Origin: Actinomycetota bacterium
Lineage (GTDB): Bacteria > Actinomycetota > Actinomycetes > S36-B12 > CAIYMF01
Direction: 5' to 3'
Assembly: GCA_020161245.1 (NCBI GenBank)
Contig: JAIUOK010000037.1
Span: forward strand, 1-47,274
Length of the DNA stretch: 47,274 bases
The notes under the pieces are model-generated. The model saw nothing but the letters and a program-made list of their open reading frames with translations. It made no database searches and was not told where the DNA came from. The translations under genes were made by a program, and so were the position numbers. This document shows, in pieces, positions 24,723-32,763 of this stretch (the first letter of the stretch is position 1; every line of letters starts with the position of its first letter).

Positions 24723-25490
24723 TCAGTCGGTTGCCGACCGGCGGCGCCGGGACGCGGCCGGCGGCTCGGACGTGGGACCGTCCGGCCCCTGCGCCGCAGC
24801 CTCCGCCAGCGCTCGCCCGACGCCGTCCGAGAGCGCCTGCGGATCCGTGCCCTCGTCGAAGACCGCGACCACCAGACGCCGCGGAGTACCGCCGCGCGTC
24901 ACCATGTCGTAGGCCGAGGCGAGCCAGTCGAGCGCCTCGTCGAGATCCCGCATCGGCTCGGCGGACAGGTCGCCCTTGAGCCATCGGCGCAGCATGTGGT
25001 TGTGGATCGAGGCGAAGGATCCGGCCATCGCCTCGGCCTCGAGCGCTCCGTTCGGGCGCGCGTCGAGGCGTGAGTGCAAGTAGCGGCCGAACAGCACGCG
25101 GTAGCGCTGCACCCAGGCGATCTCTCGCGCACGGAGCTCGGGCACCTGCTTGACCAGGCGGTAGCGGCGCAGCGCGATCTCGGGGTCGACCTCGACGTAG
25201 TCGGCGAACACCATCCGCACGGCCTCGCGCATCGACGCGATGGCCGGCGCGTCGCCGCGATCCTCCAGGAAGATCCGCACCCGCTCCGAGAGCTCCTCGT
25301 GGTGCAGGAACACCACGGCGTCCTTGCTCGGGAAGTGCAGGAAGAACGTGCGCCGGGCGACGCCGGCCCGCTGCGAGATCGCCTCGACCGTGGTCTGCGC
25401 GTAGCCCTGCTGCTCGAACAGGTCGAGGGCGGCCGCCTCGATCCGGGACCGGGCGTCGGATCCGGCGGCGAGCGGGGCTGCGGAGGACAC
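24723..25490 (-). CDS. TetR-family regulator divergent from the WhiB-like gene
   Basis: A 255-residue TetR protein. The DNA-binding domain is at residues 12-60 (SRIEAAALDLFEQQGYAQTT, VEAISQRAGVARRTFFLHFP), and the ligand domain follows; a basic tail ends in RRRRSATD. The GTG at 25490 is taken as the start because TAGGTT lies seven bases upstream and no Shine-Dalgarno is present. Two palindromes of the form CACC-C-GGTG between this gene and the WhiB-like gene are its probable operators, so it likely represses both. TetR proteins respond to small hydrophobic ligands; this ligand is unknown. Confidence 0.9.
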   Translation of the reverse strand: MSSAAPLAAGSDARSRIEAAALDLFEQQGYAQTTVEAISQRAGVARRTFFLHFPSKDAVVFLHHEELSERVRIFLEDRGDAPAIASMREAVRMVFADYVEVDPEIALRRYRLVKQVPELRAREIAWVQRYRVLFGRYLHSRLDARPNGALEAEAMAGSFASIHNHMLRRWLKGDLSAEPMRDLDEALDWLASAYDMVTRGGTPRRLVVAVFDEGTDPQALSDGVGRALAEAAAQGPDGPTSEPPAASRRRRSATD

Positions 25491-25497
25491 GGGAGGA

Positions 25498-25503
25498 AAC
25501 CTA
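25498..25503 (-). promoter_or_regulatory. Leaderless -10 box for the TetR gene
   Basis: TAGGTT on the minus strand, seven bases before the GTG at 25490, matching the TANNNT leaderless pattern seen elsewhere in the window. The first TetR operator lies over the expected -35 region. Confidence 0.5.
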
Positions 25504-25524
25504 CGCGCCCCCCTTCCCCTCCGT

Positions 25525-25559
25525 CTACACCCGGTGTAGTGTCCGATGCACCCGGTGCA
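25525..25559. promoter_or_regulatory. Twin TetR operators between the TetR and WhiB-like genes
   Basis: CTACACC-C-GGTGTAG (25525-25539) and TGCACC-C-GGTGCA (25547-25559) are perfect palindromes sharing the core CACCCGGTG. Their centres are 21 bases apart, two helical turns, so two dimers would bind on the same face. They lie upstream of both divergent starts. Confidence 0.7.
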
Positions 25560-25585
25560 CCCCAGTGTCCAGAAAGGCACCCGCC

Positions 25586-25909
25586 ATGCCCCGCGTCCCA
25601 CCGCCGCCGCCCGTCGAGGTCGTCGTCGCCGAGGAGCAGCAGTACCTCTTCGCGACCACCGGCACCGCCCTGCAGGAGTCGTGGTGGGAGACCGCCGCCT
25701 GCCAGGACGCCGAGCCGGACGTGTTCTTCCCGGTCAGCGCCCAGGACCAGATCTCGCGCCGCGTGGCGCTGACGTTCTGCGGCCGCTGCGCCGTGCGCGA
25801 CGCCTGCCTGCAGGTCGCTCTCGAGGACCGCTCCCTCATCGGCATCTGGGGCGGCACCGACGAGGCCCAGCGGGCGCAGCTGCGCCGCCGCCAGCTCGTC
25901 GCCAGCTGA
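25586..25909 (+). CDS. WhiB-family iron-sulfur regulator
   Basis: A 107-residue Wbl protein, a family found only in Actinobacteria. Four cysteines bind a [4Fe-4S] cluster: Cys39 in AACQD, Cys65 and Cys68 in FCGRCAVRDAC, and Cys74. GIWGGTD is the family turn motif, followed by a basic tail (AQLRRRQL) that contacts DNA. Wbl proteins bind the principal sigma factor and sense oxygen or nitric oxide. AGAAAGG lies upstream of the ATG at 25586; a slightly longer frame from 25565 is possible. Control by the divergent TetR protein is indicated by the two operators. Which Wbl subclass it belongs to is not clear. Confidence 0.94.
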   Translation: MPRVPPPPPVEVVVAEEQQYLFATTGTALQESWWETAACQDAEPDVFFPVSAQDQISRRVALTFCGRCAVRDACLQVALEDRSLIGIWGGTDEAQRAQLRRRQLVAS

Positions 25910-25928
25910 CGCCGGCACCGACGACGAT

Positions 25929-25967
25929 CGACGGCCCCCTCGCCCTGCTCGGGCGAGGGGGCCGTCG
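25929..25967. terminator. Strong bidirectional terminator between whiB-like and ackA
   Basis: A perfect 17-base stem (25929-25945 with 25951-25967, including GGCCCCCTCGCCC) encloses the loop TGCTC. It sits between convergent genes, 20 bases after the WhiB-like stop and 13 bases beyond the ackA stop, and should end both transcripts. Confidence 0.85.
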
Positions 25968-25979
25968 TGCGTCGCGCTG

Positions 25980-27173
25980 TCAGGCGAGATCCGCCGCGTC
26001 CCTCGCGATGAGCAGCTCCTCGTCGGTAGGCACGACCATGGCGATCACCGGCCCGTCGGCGGTGATGCGGCCGCCTGTCGTCCGGCCGTGCTCCTCGTTC
26101 GCGTCGACGTCGATGCGCAGTCCGAGCACCTCGAGGTAGGCGACGATCGCAGCCCGCACGGGCGCCGCGTGCTCGCCGATACCCCCGGTGAAGACGACGG
26201 CGTCGAGGCGGCCGAGCGGGACTGCAAGTGCCGCAACGGATTTCGCGGCGCGGTAGCAGAAGACCTCGACCGCGAGCGCTGCGTCGTCGTCACCGGCCGC
26301 GGCAGCCTCGAGCAGGGTGCGCATGTCGTTGCTCGAGCCGGACATGCCGAGCAGCCCCGAACGTGTGTTGAGCGCGTCGACGACCCCGGCCGCGTCGGTG
26401 CCGAGCCGGGCGGCGAGGAACGCCAGCAGCCCGGGGTCGACGTCGCCGCTGCGGGTGCCCATGACCAGTCCCTCGAGCGGCGTGAACCCCATGGTGGTGT
26501 CGACCGAGCGCCCGTCGCGCACCGCGGCGGCCGAGCACCCGTTGCCGAGGTGCAGCGTCACCAGGCGCAGCCCCTCGGCCGGGCGGCCGAGCATCTCCGC
26601 CGCCTTGGCCGAGACGTAGCGGTGGCTGGTGCCGTGGAAGCCGTAGCGGCGCACGCCCAGCTCGGAGTACCACTCGCGCGGCACGGCGTAGCGGTAGGCG
26701 CGGGGCGGCATCGTGGAGTGGAACGCGGTGTCGAAGACCGCGGCCTGCGGCAGGTCAGGCAGAAGCTCCCGCGCCGCGGCGATCCCGGCGAGACCGCCGG
26801 GCAGGTGCATGGGAGCCAGTGGCACGAGCTCCTCGAGCCGGGCGACGACGGAGTCGTCGAGGATCACCGACCCGACGTACTCGGAGCCGCCGTGCACGAC
26901 GCGGTGCCCGACGGCGCCGAGAGCGGCGCGCTCCTCCTCGGACATGAGGCCGAGCAGGTGCGCGACCGCCTCCGTGTGACTGCCGCCGGGCAGCGGGTCG
27001 GTCCGCCGCTGCTCGCCGCGCGAGAGGTGCGCGACGGCGTCGTCGGAGCCGAGCCGCTCGGCGAGGCCGGTGACCGCCCGCCGTCCCGACACGGGGTCGA
27101 CGACGGCGAGCTTCACCGACGAGCTGCCCGCGTTGACCACGAGCACCCAGGGCGTGTCAGCCGGCAGTGTCAC
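25980..27173 (-). CDS. ackA: Acetate kinase
   Basis: A 397-residue enzyme of full length that makes ATP and acetate from acetyl phosphate. Signatures are VVNAGSSSVKLAV at the N-terminus, GHRVVHGG, DTAFHSTMP, YGFHGTSHRYVS and LHLGNGCS, and GGIGEHAAPVR near the C-terminus. It begins at a GTG (27173) inside the 3' end of xfp, overlapping it by 17 bases. The xfp-ackA pair forms the end of a phosphoketolase shunt that turns sugar phosphates into acetate and ATP without carbon loss through pyruvate. Confidence 0.96.
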   Translation of the reverse strand: MTLPADTPWVLVVNAGSSSVKLAVVDPVSGRRAVTGLAERLGSDDAVAHLSRGEQRRTDPLPGGSHTEAVAHLLGLMSEEERAALGAVGHRVVHGGSEYVGSVILDDSVVARLEELVPLAPMHLPGGLAGIAAARELLPDLPQAAVFDTAFHSTMPPRAYRYAVPREWYSELGVRRYGFHGTSHRYVSAKAAEMLGRPAEGLRLVTLHLGNGCSAAAVRDGRSVDTTMGFTPLEGLVMGTRSGDVDPGLLAFLAARLGTDAAGVVDALNTRSGLLGMSGSSNDMRTLLEAAAAGDDDAALAVEVFCYRAAKSVAALAVPLGRLDAVVFTGGIGEHAAPVRAAIVAYLEVLGLRIDVDANEEHGRTTGGRITADGPVIAMVVPTDEELLIARDAADLA

Positions 27174-29568
27174 CGAGGCCCCATGCCCAGTCGCGGACCT
27201 CCGGCATGTCCTCGAGGTTCTCGACGACGTACTCGGCGTGCCGCGCCAGCTGCGCCTCGCACCACTCCTTGACCTCGCTCGCGCCCTGCGGCGTGCGGCG
27301 CGCGTTGTTGATCGCGTCCATGACGAGGTGGTAGCGCGACACCCGGTTGCGCACGACCATGTCGAACGGCGTGGTGGTCGTGCCCTCCTCGATGAAGCCG
27401 CGGACGCGGAACCGGTCGGCGTCGGGACGGCCGTGCACCAGCTGGTGGATGGCGCCCGGGTAGCCGTGGAAGGCGAACACGACGTCGACGTGGTCGGTGA
27501 ACAGCTCGCGGAAGTACGTGTCGTCCATACCGTGCGGGTGGTCGCGCCGGCGCACGAGCGTCATCAGGTCGACGACGTTCACCACGCGCACCCGGAAGTG
27601 CGGCAGCTTCTCCTTGAGGATCTCCGCCGCTGCGATGGTCTCCATCGTCACGACGTCGCCCGCGCACGCGAGGACGATGTCGGGGTCGGACGAGCCGTCG
27701 TCGTTGCCGGCCCACTCCCAGACGCCGGCGCCCTTGGCGCAGTGCGCGTCGGCCTCCTCCATCGTCAGGTACTGCAGCTGCGGCTGCTTGTCGATGACGA
27801 TGCAGTTGACGTACGAGCGCGACGTGAAGCAGTGGTCGGCGACCGAGAGCAGCGAGTTCGCGTCCGGCGGCAGGTAGACGCGGCCGATGGTCCCGCGCAT
27901 CGTGATGATGTTCTGCAGCAGGCCGGGACCCTGGTGCGAGAAGCCGTTGTGGTCGTTACGCCACGCGGTCGAGGTGAGCAGGATGTTGAGGCTCGGCACG
28001 GGGGCGCGCCAGGGCAGGTGCGCGGCCTCCTGCAGCCACTTGGCGTGCTGGATGGTCTGCGACGCGCTGACCATCGCGAACGCCTCGTAGGTCGCGAACA
28101 TGCCGTGCCGACCGGTGAGGGTGTAGCCCTCGAGCCAGCCGTGGCAGTTGTGCTCGGAGAGCACCTCCATCACCCGGCCGTCGCGGCTGAGCGACACGTC
28201 GTCGGGGGTGACGTGCTCGGCGAACATGCGGTCCGACACCTCGAACACCGCGCCGAGCCGGTTGCTGTTGGTCTCGTCCGGGCAGAACAGCCGGAACCGG
28301 TCGGGGTTGCGCGTGTAGATGTCGCGCATGAGCTCGCCGAGCTTGCGGGTGGATTCCAGCTTCACGGTGGCCGGCGAGGGGACGTCGACGGCGTAGTCGT
28401 GGTGGCTGGGCAGGTCGAGGTCCCGCGTGAGCAGGCCGCCGTTGGCGTGCGGGCTCGCCGACATCCGCAGGTCGCCGCTGGCGTTGGCGCTGCGCACCAG
28501 CTCGGTCGGCGAGCCGTCGGCGTCGAAGAGCTCCTCGGGCCGGTACGACCGCAGCCAGGTCTCGAGCAGCGCGAGGTGCTCGGGGTGGCCCTTCACACCG
28601 GACAGGGGTACCTGGTGCGAGCGCCACGTGCCCTCGGTGCGCTGGCCGTCGACCTCCTTGGGACCGGTCCAGCCCTTGGGGGTGCGCAGCACGATCACGG
28701 GCCAGTGCGGGCGCGAGCCGTCCCAGTCGCCGCCGCGCGCCGAGGCCTGGATCTCCTTGATGCGGACGTAGGCGCGGGTGAACGCTGCGGCGAAGCGCGA
28801 GTGCATGCCGGGCAGGTCGTCGCCCTCGACCTCGATGACCTCGTAGCCGTGGCCCTCGAGCAGCTCGCGGACCTCCTCCGGGTCCTTGCGGGCGAGCACC
28901 GTGGGACCGGCGATCTTGGCTCCGTTGAGGTGCAGGATCGGCAGCACGGCGCCGTCGCGGGCCGGGTTGAGGAAGGAGATGCCCTTCCACGAGCCCTCGA
29001 GCGGGCCGGTCTCCGCCTCGCCGTCGCCGACGATCGCCAGCGAGATCAGGTCGGGGTTGTCCATCACCGAGCCGAACGCGTGAACGAGCACGTAGCCGAG
29101 CTCGCCGCCCTCGTGGATGGAGCCGGGGGTCGGCACGGACACGTGGCTCGGGATGCCGCCCGGCGCGGAGAACTGCCGGCAGAGCCGGACGAGGCCGGCC
29201 TCGTCGAGCGACACGTCGGGGTAGATCTCCGAGTAGGTGCCCTCGAGGTAGCCGGCCGCCACGAGCGCGGGGCCGCCGTGGCCGGGTCCGGCGAGGTAGA
29301 TCATCTCCTGCCCCGTGCGGCTGATCAGCCGCGACGCGTGCGCGTAGACGAACGACAGGCCCGGGCTGGTGCCCCAGTGGCCGAGCAGCCTCGGCTTGAT
29401 GTCGTCGGAGGTCAGCGGCTCGCGCAGCAGCGGGTTGGACTTCAGGTAGATCTGCGCGACGGTCAGGTAGTTGTTGGCGCGCCACCACGCGTCGACGGCC
29501 GCGATCTCGGCGTCGGTCGGGTTCGCGAGCGATTCGACGAGCTCGGCGGACAGGACGGTCTCGGTCAC
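27157..29568 (-). CDS. xfp: Xylulose-5-phosphate/fructose-6-phosphate phosphoketolase
   Basis: An 803-residue thiamine-diphosphate enzyme that cleaves xylulose 5-phosphate or fructose 6-phosphate to acetyl phosphate. It has the family motifs GHWGTSPGLSFVYAHASRLI, YLAGPGHGGPA, the ThDP/metal site GDGEAETGPLEGSWKG with NGAKIAGP, and FCPDETNSNRLGAVF in the middle domain; WRNDHNGFSHQGPG and the C-terminal half are also intact. The GTG at 29568 follows GGAGGACC. It is co-transcribed with ackA. A palindrome like a LacI/CcpA site lies upstream, so carbon-source control is likely. Confidence 0.96.
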   Translation of the reverse strand: MTETVLSAELVESLANPTDAEIAAVDAWWRANNYLTVAQIYLKSNPLLREPLTSDDIKPRLLGHWGTSPGLSFVYAHASRLISRTGQEMIYLAGPGHGGPALVAAGYLEGTYSEIYPDVSLDEAGLVRLCRQFSAPGGIPSHVSVPTPGSIHEGGELGYVLVHAFGSVMDNPDLISLAIVGDGEAETGPLEGSWKGISFLNPARDGAVLPILHLNGAKIAGPTVLARKDPEEVRELLEGHGYEVIEVEGDDLPGMHSRFAAAFTRAYVRIKEIQASARGGDWDGSRPHWPVIVLRTPKGWTGPKEVDGQRTEGTWRSHQVPLSGVKGHPEHLALLETWLRSYRPEELFDADGSPTELVRSANASGDLRMSASPHANGGLLTRDLDLPSHHDYAVDVPSPATVKLESTRKLGELMRDIYTRNPDRFRLFCPDETNSNRLGAVFEVSDRMFAEHVTPDDVSLSRDGRVMEVLSEHNCHGWLEGYTLTGRHGMFATYEAFAMVSASQTIQHAKWLQEAAHLPWRAPVPSLNILLTSTAWRNDHNGFSHQGPGLLQNIITMRGTIGRVYLPPDANSLLSVADHCFTSRSYVNCIVIDKQPQLQYLTMEEADAHCAKGAGVWEWAGNDDGSSDPDIVLACAGDVVTMETIAAAEILKEKLPHFRVRVVNVVDLMTLVRRRDHPHGMDDTYFRELFTDHVDVVFAFHGYPGAIHQLVHGRPDADRFRVRGFIEEGTTTTPFDMVVRNRVSRYHLVMDAINNARRTPQGASEVKEWCEAQLARHAEYVVENLEDMPEVRDWAWGLGDTAG

Positions 29569-29681
29569 GATCGGGTCCTCCAGGTCGGTCCATCAGGACC
29601 GGGGGGACGCCGGTGTCCCCCGCGGGCGGGGCCGCGCGCAGCACCGGCCGGGCGGGCCCGCGAGGGCCGGCACCGCGGCGC

Positions 29682-29711
29682 CGGAAGCGCTTTCACGCAA
29701 GGTCGACGCTA
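29682..29711 (-). promoter_or_regulatory. LacI/cre-like operator and -10 candidate for xfp-ackA
   Basis: Read on the minus strand, TGAAAGCGCTTCCG (29695-29682) matches 12 of 14 positions of the cre consensus TGWAANCGNTNWCA and has the AAGCGCTT core bound by LacI-family repressors. A TAGCGT -10 candidate ends ten bases upstream, so a bound repressor would sit at the transcription start. Confidence 0.5.
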
Positions 29712-29838
29712 GTCGCGATCGCGGGTCGCGCGGGGTGGAAACGGTGACGAGGTGACGACCGGCACCTGTCCGGAGGGTGTCCGGACGTCCCCGGCCCGAG
29801 GGGCGTAGGGGGACTCCTGCGGATTCGTCGGCGCGAGG

Positions 29839-29865
29839 TGTCCGTCCGGCGTCAGGCTGTTCGTC
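29839..29865 (+). promoter_or_regulatory. Probable ECF42 promoter of the YCII-sigma operon
   Basis: TGTCCG (29839-29844), a 17-base spacer and CGTC (29862-29865). As I recall, ECF42 promoters have TGTCGA at -35 and CGWC at -10; the TGTC and the full -10 agree. The start of YCII lies about 45 bases beyond the expected transcription start. Confidence 0.5.
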
Positions 29866-29916
29866 CTGAGGGTGAAGGACGGCCAGAGGGGCCGTCGGAC
29901 GGACCGGGAGGCAGCC

Positions 29917-30267
29917 ATGCCGCAGTACGCCGCGCTCATCTACAGCACCGATCTCGAGCCCTCGGACCCGCGGTTCGCCGCGATGATGCCGGGCTACAAC
30001 GCGTTCGGCCACGAGGCGGAGGCGGTCATCCGGGGCGGTGCCGCGCTCTACAACAACGCGACCGCCACCACGGTCCGCGTGCAGGGCGGCAAGGGCGGGG
30101 ACGTCGTCACCACCGACGGGCCGTACGCCGACACCAAGGAGGCCCTCACCGGCTTCTACCTCATCGAGGCAGCCGACCTCGACGAGGCCGTGGTGTGGGC
30201 CGCGAAGATCCCTGCCGCATACGACGGCGGCTGCGTCGAGGTCCGTCCCGTCGTCGACTTCGGCTGA
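29917..30267 (+). CDS. YCII/DGPF-domain protein
   Basis: A 116-residue ferredoxin-like-fold protein of the YCII-related (DGPF) family. The signature DGPYADTKEALTGFYLIEA (about residues 67-85) is complete, with the preceding beta strand YAALIYSTD at the N-terminus. DGPF proteins are the standard neighbours and regulatory targets of ECF42 sigma factors; their biochemical role is not known. GGGAGG precedes the ATG at 29917. The ECF gene begins 15 bases after its stop, so the two form an operon. Confidence 0.93.
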   Translation: MPQYAALIYSTDLEPSDPRFAAMMPGYNAFGHEAEAVIRGGAALYNNATATTVRVQGGKGGDVVTTDGPYADTKEALTGFYLIEAADLDEAVVWAAKIPAAYDGGCVEVRPVVDFG

Positions 30268-30282
30268 CGGGGCACCATCCCG

Positions 30283-31515
30283 ATGACGTCGCCGGTGGAC
30301 GCCGTCGAGCGCGCGGTCCGCGAGGAGTTCCCGCGGATCCTCGCGACGCTCGTCCGCGTCACCGGCGACGTCGGGCTGGCCGAGGACGCCGTCCAGGACG
30401 CCGTCGAGCGTGCGCTGCAGACGTGGCCGCGCGACGGCGTCCCCGACGAGCCGCGGGCCTGGCTCACCACTGCTGCACGGCGCTGCGCGATCGACCGCGC
30501 GCGCCGCGAATCGCTGCGACACGGGAAGGAGACGCAGGCCGTGTGGCTCCAGGACCCCGACCCCGCGCCGCCGCCCGAGTCCGTCGTTCGCGACGACGTG
30601 CTGCGGCTGGTCTTCACCTGCTGCCACCCCGCGCTCTCCACCGAGGCGCAGGTCGCGCTGTCCTTGCGCACGCTGTGCGGCCTCACGACCGCGGAGGTCG
30701 CGCGGGCGCTGCTCATCCCCGAGGCGACGGCGTCCAAGCGGCTCACGCGGGCGAAGCAGAAGATCGCGGACGCCCACATCCCCTACCGCGTGCCGTCCGA
30801 TGCCGAGCTTCCGTCGCGGCTGCGCGGTGTGCTCGCCACGGTCTACCTGGTGTTCAACGAGGGGTACGCGCCGTCGAGCGGCGACACCGTCGTGCGCCAG
30901 GACCTCGTCGACGAGGCGATCCGGCTCGGCCGCCTGCTGCGCGACCTCATGCCCGACGAGCCAGGGGTGCTCGGCCTGCTCGCCCTGATGCTGCTGCTGG
31001 ACTGCCGCCGCGCGGCCCGGACGGCGGCGGACGGGTCGGCGCTGCGGCTGGCCGACCAGCGGCGTCACGCGTGGGACGCGCGCATGGCTGCCGAGGGCGT
31101 GGCGCTCGTGGCCGAGGGCGTCCGCCGGACGCCGGTCACGCCCGACCCGTACGTCGTGCAGGCGGCGATCGCCGGCTGCCATGCGCTGGCTCCGTCGTAC
31201 GAGGAGACCGACTGGGACGCGATCGTGTCGTGGTACGACGTCCTGCTCACCATCGACGCCTCACCGGCAGCCCGGCTCGGGCGCGCTGCTGCGATCGCCG
31301 AGCGCGACGGCGCTGCGGCCGGGCTCGCCGAGGTGCAGGCGATCGACGGGCTCGACCACCACGCGTGGTGGCACGGGGCCCAGGCCGAGCTGCTGCACCG
31401 GCTCGGCCGCGACGACGAGGCGCTCGTCGAGCGCGGGCAGGCCGAGCGCCTCGGCCTCAACGCCGCCGCCCTGCGCACCCTCGACGCCAGCCTCGCCGCA
31501 CCCCCGAGCCGCTGA
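30283..31515 (+). CDS. ECF42-type extracytoplasmic-function sigma factor
   Basis: A 410-residue sigma factor. Region 2 is at about residues 12-80 (FPRILATLVRVTGDVGLAED, AWLTTAARRCAIDRARR) and region 4 at about 115-165 (LSLRTLCGLTTAEVARALLI, PEATASKRLTRAKQKI). A long C-terminal extension carries the conserved LVFNEGYAPSSG and a helical, TPR-like repeat area (LLALMLLLDCRRAARTAADG to the end). This architecture, the absence of an anti-sigma factor and the DGPF neighbour define ECF42. The C-terminal extension is thought to be needed for activity in this group. It probably drives its own operon from the promoter at 29839. Confidence 0.92.
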   Translation: MTSPVDAVERAVREEFPRILATLVRVTGDVGLAEDAVQDAVERALQTWPRDGVPDEPRAWLTTAARRCAIDRARRESLRHGKETQAVWLQDPDPAPPPESVVRDDVLRLVFTCCHPALSTEAQVALSLRTLCGLTTAEVARALLIPEATASKRLTRAKQKIADAHIPYRVPSDAELPSRLRGVLATVYLVFNEGYAPSSGDTVVRQDLVDEAIRLGRLLRDLMPDEPGVLGLLALMLLLDCRRAARTAADGSALRLADQRRHAWDARMAAEGVALVAEGVRRTPVTPDPYVVQAAIAGCHALAPSYEETDWDAIVSWYDVLLTIDASPAARLGRAAAIAERDGAAAGLAEVQAIDGLDHHAWWHGAQAELLHRLGRDDEALVERGQAERLGLNAAALRTLDASLAAPPSR

Positions 31516-31517
31516 AG

Positions 31518-31574
31518 GACCCGCTCTGGATGGGTGTCGCGTCGCCATACCGCCGCGTCACCCCTCCAGATCGG
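31518..31574. repeat. Palindromic 3'-end element, copy 1
   Basis: CTGGATGGGTG (31525-31535) pairs with CACCCCTCCAG (31559-31569) with one mismatch, extended by CGCG/CGCG inside. It begins two bases after the stop of the sigma-factor gene and ends at the stop of the convergent gene. The same element, in the same orientation relative to a gene end, occurs at 32764-32820. It probably works as a terminator in both directions. Confidence 0.65.
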
Positions 31575-32582
31575 TCAGCCCCACCAGCTGGGGACGTCGC
31601 CGGGCGAAGCGGCGGGGTCGGCCGGGGCGATCCAGGCGGCGTCGCCGTCGGCGCCGTAGAAGGTCCAGAACGCGGCACCGCCGGAGTCGGTGCTGCTCAG
31701 GTCGTAGGTCAGCTCGGCGCGCACCACCGGGACGTACTCGGGCCGGGCGAGCAGGCCCGCTCGATGGTGGCGAACCCCGTCGAAGGCCTCGGCCGGGCTG
31801 AGCAGGATCCTGCGCTCGCTTCCGGCCGCGCTGACGGTGGACACTGTCGCGAACCGCAGGGCGCCGTCGCGGAACACCAGGTAGGCCACGTAGTCCTGGC
31901 CGAAGCCCAGGCCCTGCTCCCCCGTCCGCACCACCTTCACCGAGGCGGACGATTCGCCGGTCGTCTCCGACACCGCGAGCGGCATGCTGGATGGGCCTGA
32001 CCAGGCGCGGACCAGTGCGAGCGCGACGGATTCGCGCTCGGCCCGTGACGTCGCACGGATCGCACCCTCGCCGTCCGCACCGGTCAGGTCGACCGAGTCA
32101 GGCGCTCCCTCGAACTGCCACACCTGCACCAGCCCCGCGGGGGTGAGGAACGTGGGGGTATCGACGGGGCCTTCGATCGTCCCCTCGGTGAGACTTCCGC
32201 CGGCGTTCTCGTCGCGCCACGCCTGCGCCTCGGCTGCAGCCGAGATCCGTCGCACGACGCCGCCGAGCGGCGCCGCGAGCACCGCGATCGACGCAGGGTC
32301 GTCGAGGTCCCAGCGCTTCTCGGCGACCATCGGCACGTCGGCGACCGGCCGGTCGTCGCCGAGCGTCACGCCGTCGGCAAGGCCGATACCGGGGTCGCCG
32401 AAGGCCTGAGCCCACAGCTCGGACGCCGGGTGCGCCCCGTAGGCGACGCCGGCGCCCGCGAGCACGAGCACAAGGACGAGCGCCAGCCCCGCGACGAGGC
32501 CGCGGCCGATCTGGCGGCGGACGCTCGGGCCCTGCGAGTCCTCGGGCGCGGGCGCGGCGGCGGGCTGGTCGAGCAGCGTCAT
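31575..32582 (-). CDS. Membrane-anchored extracytoplasmic protein of unknown function
   Basis: A 335-residue protein with a 25-residue cytoplasmic tail, one transmembrane helix at about residues 29-50 (GLVAGLALVLVLVLAGAGVA) and a large outside domain. No enzyme motif is visible. The outer part mixes beta-type and acidic segments (VWQFEGAPDSVDLTGADGEG, YVAYLVFRDGALRF) and ends in DVPSWWG. I do not recognise a family; hints such as paired regulators or sigma factors nearby do not prove a role as anti-sigma factor, since no cytoplasmic anti-sigma domain is present. GGGGGA precedes the ATG at 32582, and two palindromes lie just upstream. Confidence 0.65.
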   Translation of the reverse strand: MTLLDQPAAAPAPEDSQGPSVRRQIGRGLVAGLALVLVLVLAGAGVAYGAHPASELWAQAFGDPGIGLADGVTLGDDRPVADVPMVAEKRWDLDDPASIAVLAAPLGGVVRRISAAAEAQAWRDENAGGSLTEGTIEGPVDTPTFLTPAGLVQVWQFEGAPDSVDLTGADGEGAIRATSRAERESVALALVRAWSGPSSMPLAVSETTGESSASVKVVRTGEQGLGFGQDYVAYLVFRDGALRFATVSTVSAAGSERRILLSPAEAFDGVRHHRAGLLARPEYVPVVRAELTYDLSSTDSGGAAFWTFYGADGDAAWIAPADPAASPGDVPSWWG

Positions 32583-32622
32583 CGGTGGTCCCCCGTTCCC
32601 GGCCGCTCACCACGGCGGCCAC

Positions 32623-32672
32623 CCGATCAAGATCGGCACGGATCGCGGCGGTGCCCGCCACCCGATCGGGTG
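32623..32672. promoter_or_regulatory. Two palindromes upstream of the orphan membrane protein
   Basis: CCGATC-AA-GATCGG (32623-32636) and the perfect 14-base CACCCGATCGGGTG (32659-32672) share the half-site CACCCGATC and are 36 bases apart. They sit 41-90 bases before the ATG at 32582 and look like a pair of operator sites. No linked regulator gene is obvious. The following stretch to 32763 shows a short GCCGGG/CCCGGC hairpin and nothing else. Confidence 0.45.
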
Positions 32673-32763
32673 ACCTGGAGCGACCCGGGGCCCGGCGGCC
32701 GGGAGCATGGCCGGTGAGGGGGCCGGGTTATCTGCGGAGAGCCCGGCCTTCTCGTGCGCCCGG

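Larger units (their letters stand above)
29569..29916. other. Divergent intergenic region between xfp and the YCII/ECF operon
   Basis: About 350 bases without a gene. It holds, from left to right, a hairpin GGGGGAC/GTCCCCC (29602-29621) in the xfp leader, a LacI/cre-like palindrome (29682-29695), a possible xfp -10 TAGCGT (minus strand, 29711-29706), a direct repeat TGTCCGGA at 29767-29774 and 29778-29785 spaced by one helical turn, and the ECF-type promoter for the plus-strand operon (29839-29865). Confidence 0.7.

Noticed and set aside
27070..29712. An 880-codon plus-strand open frame opposite phosphoketolase
   Set aside because: Shadow of xfp; repetitive VAVG/RR composition and no start signal.
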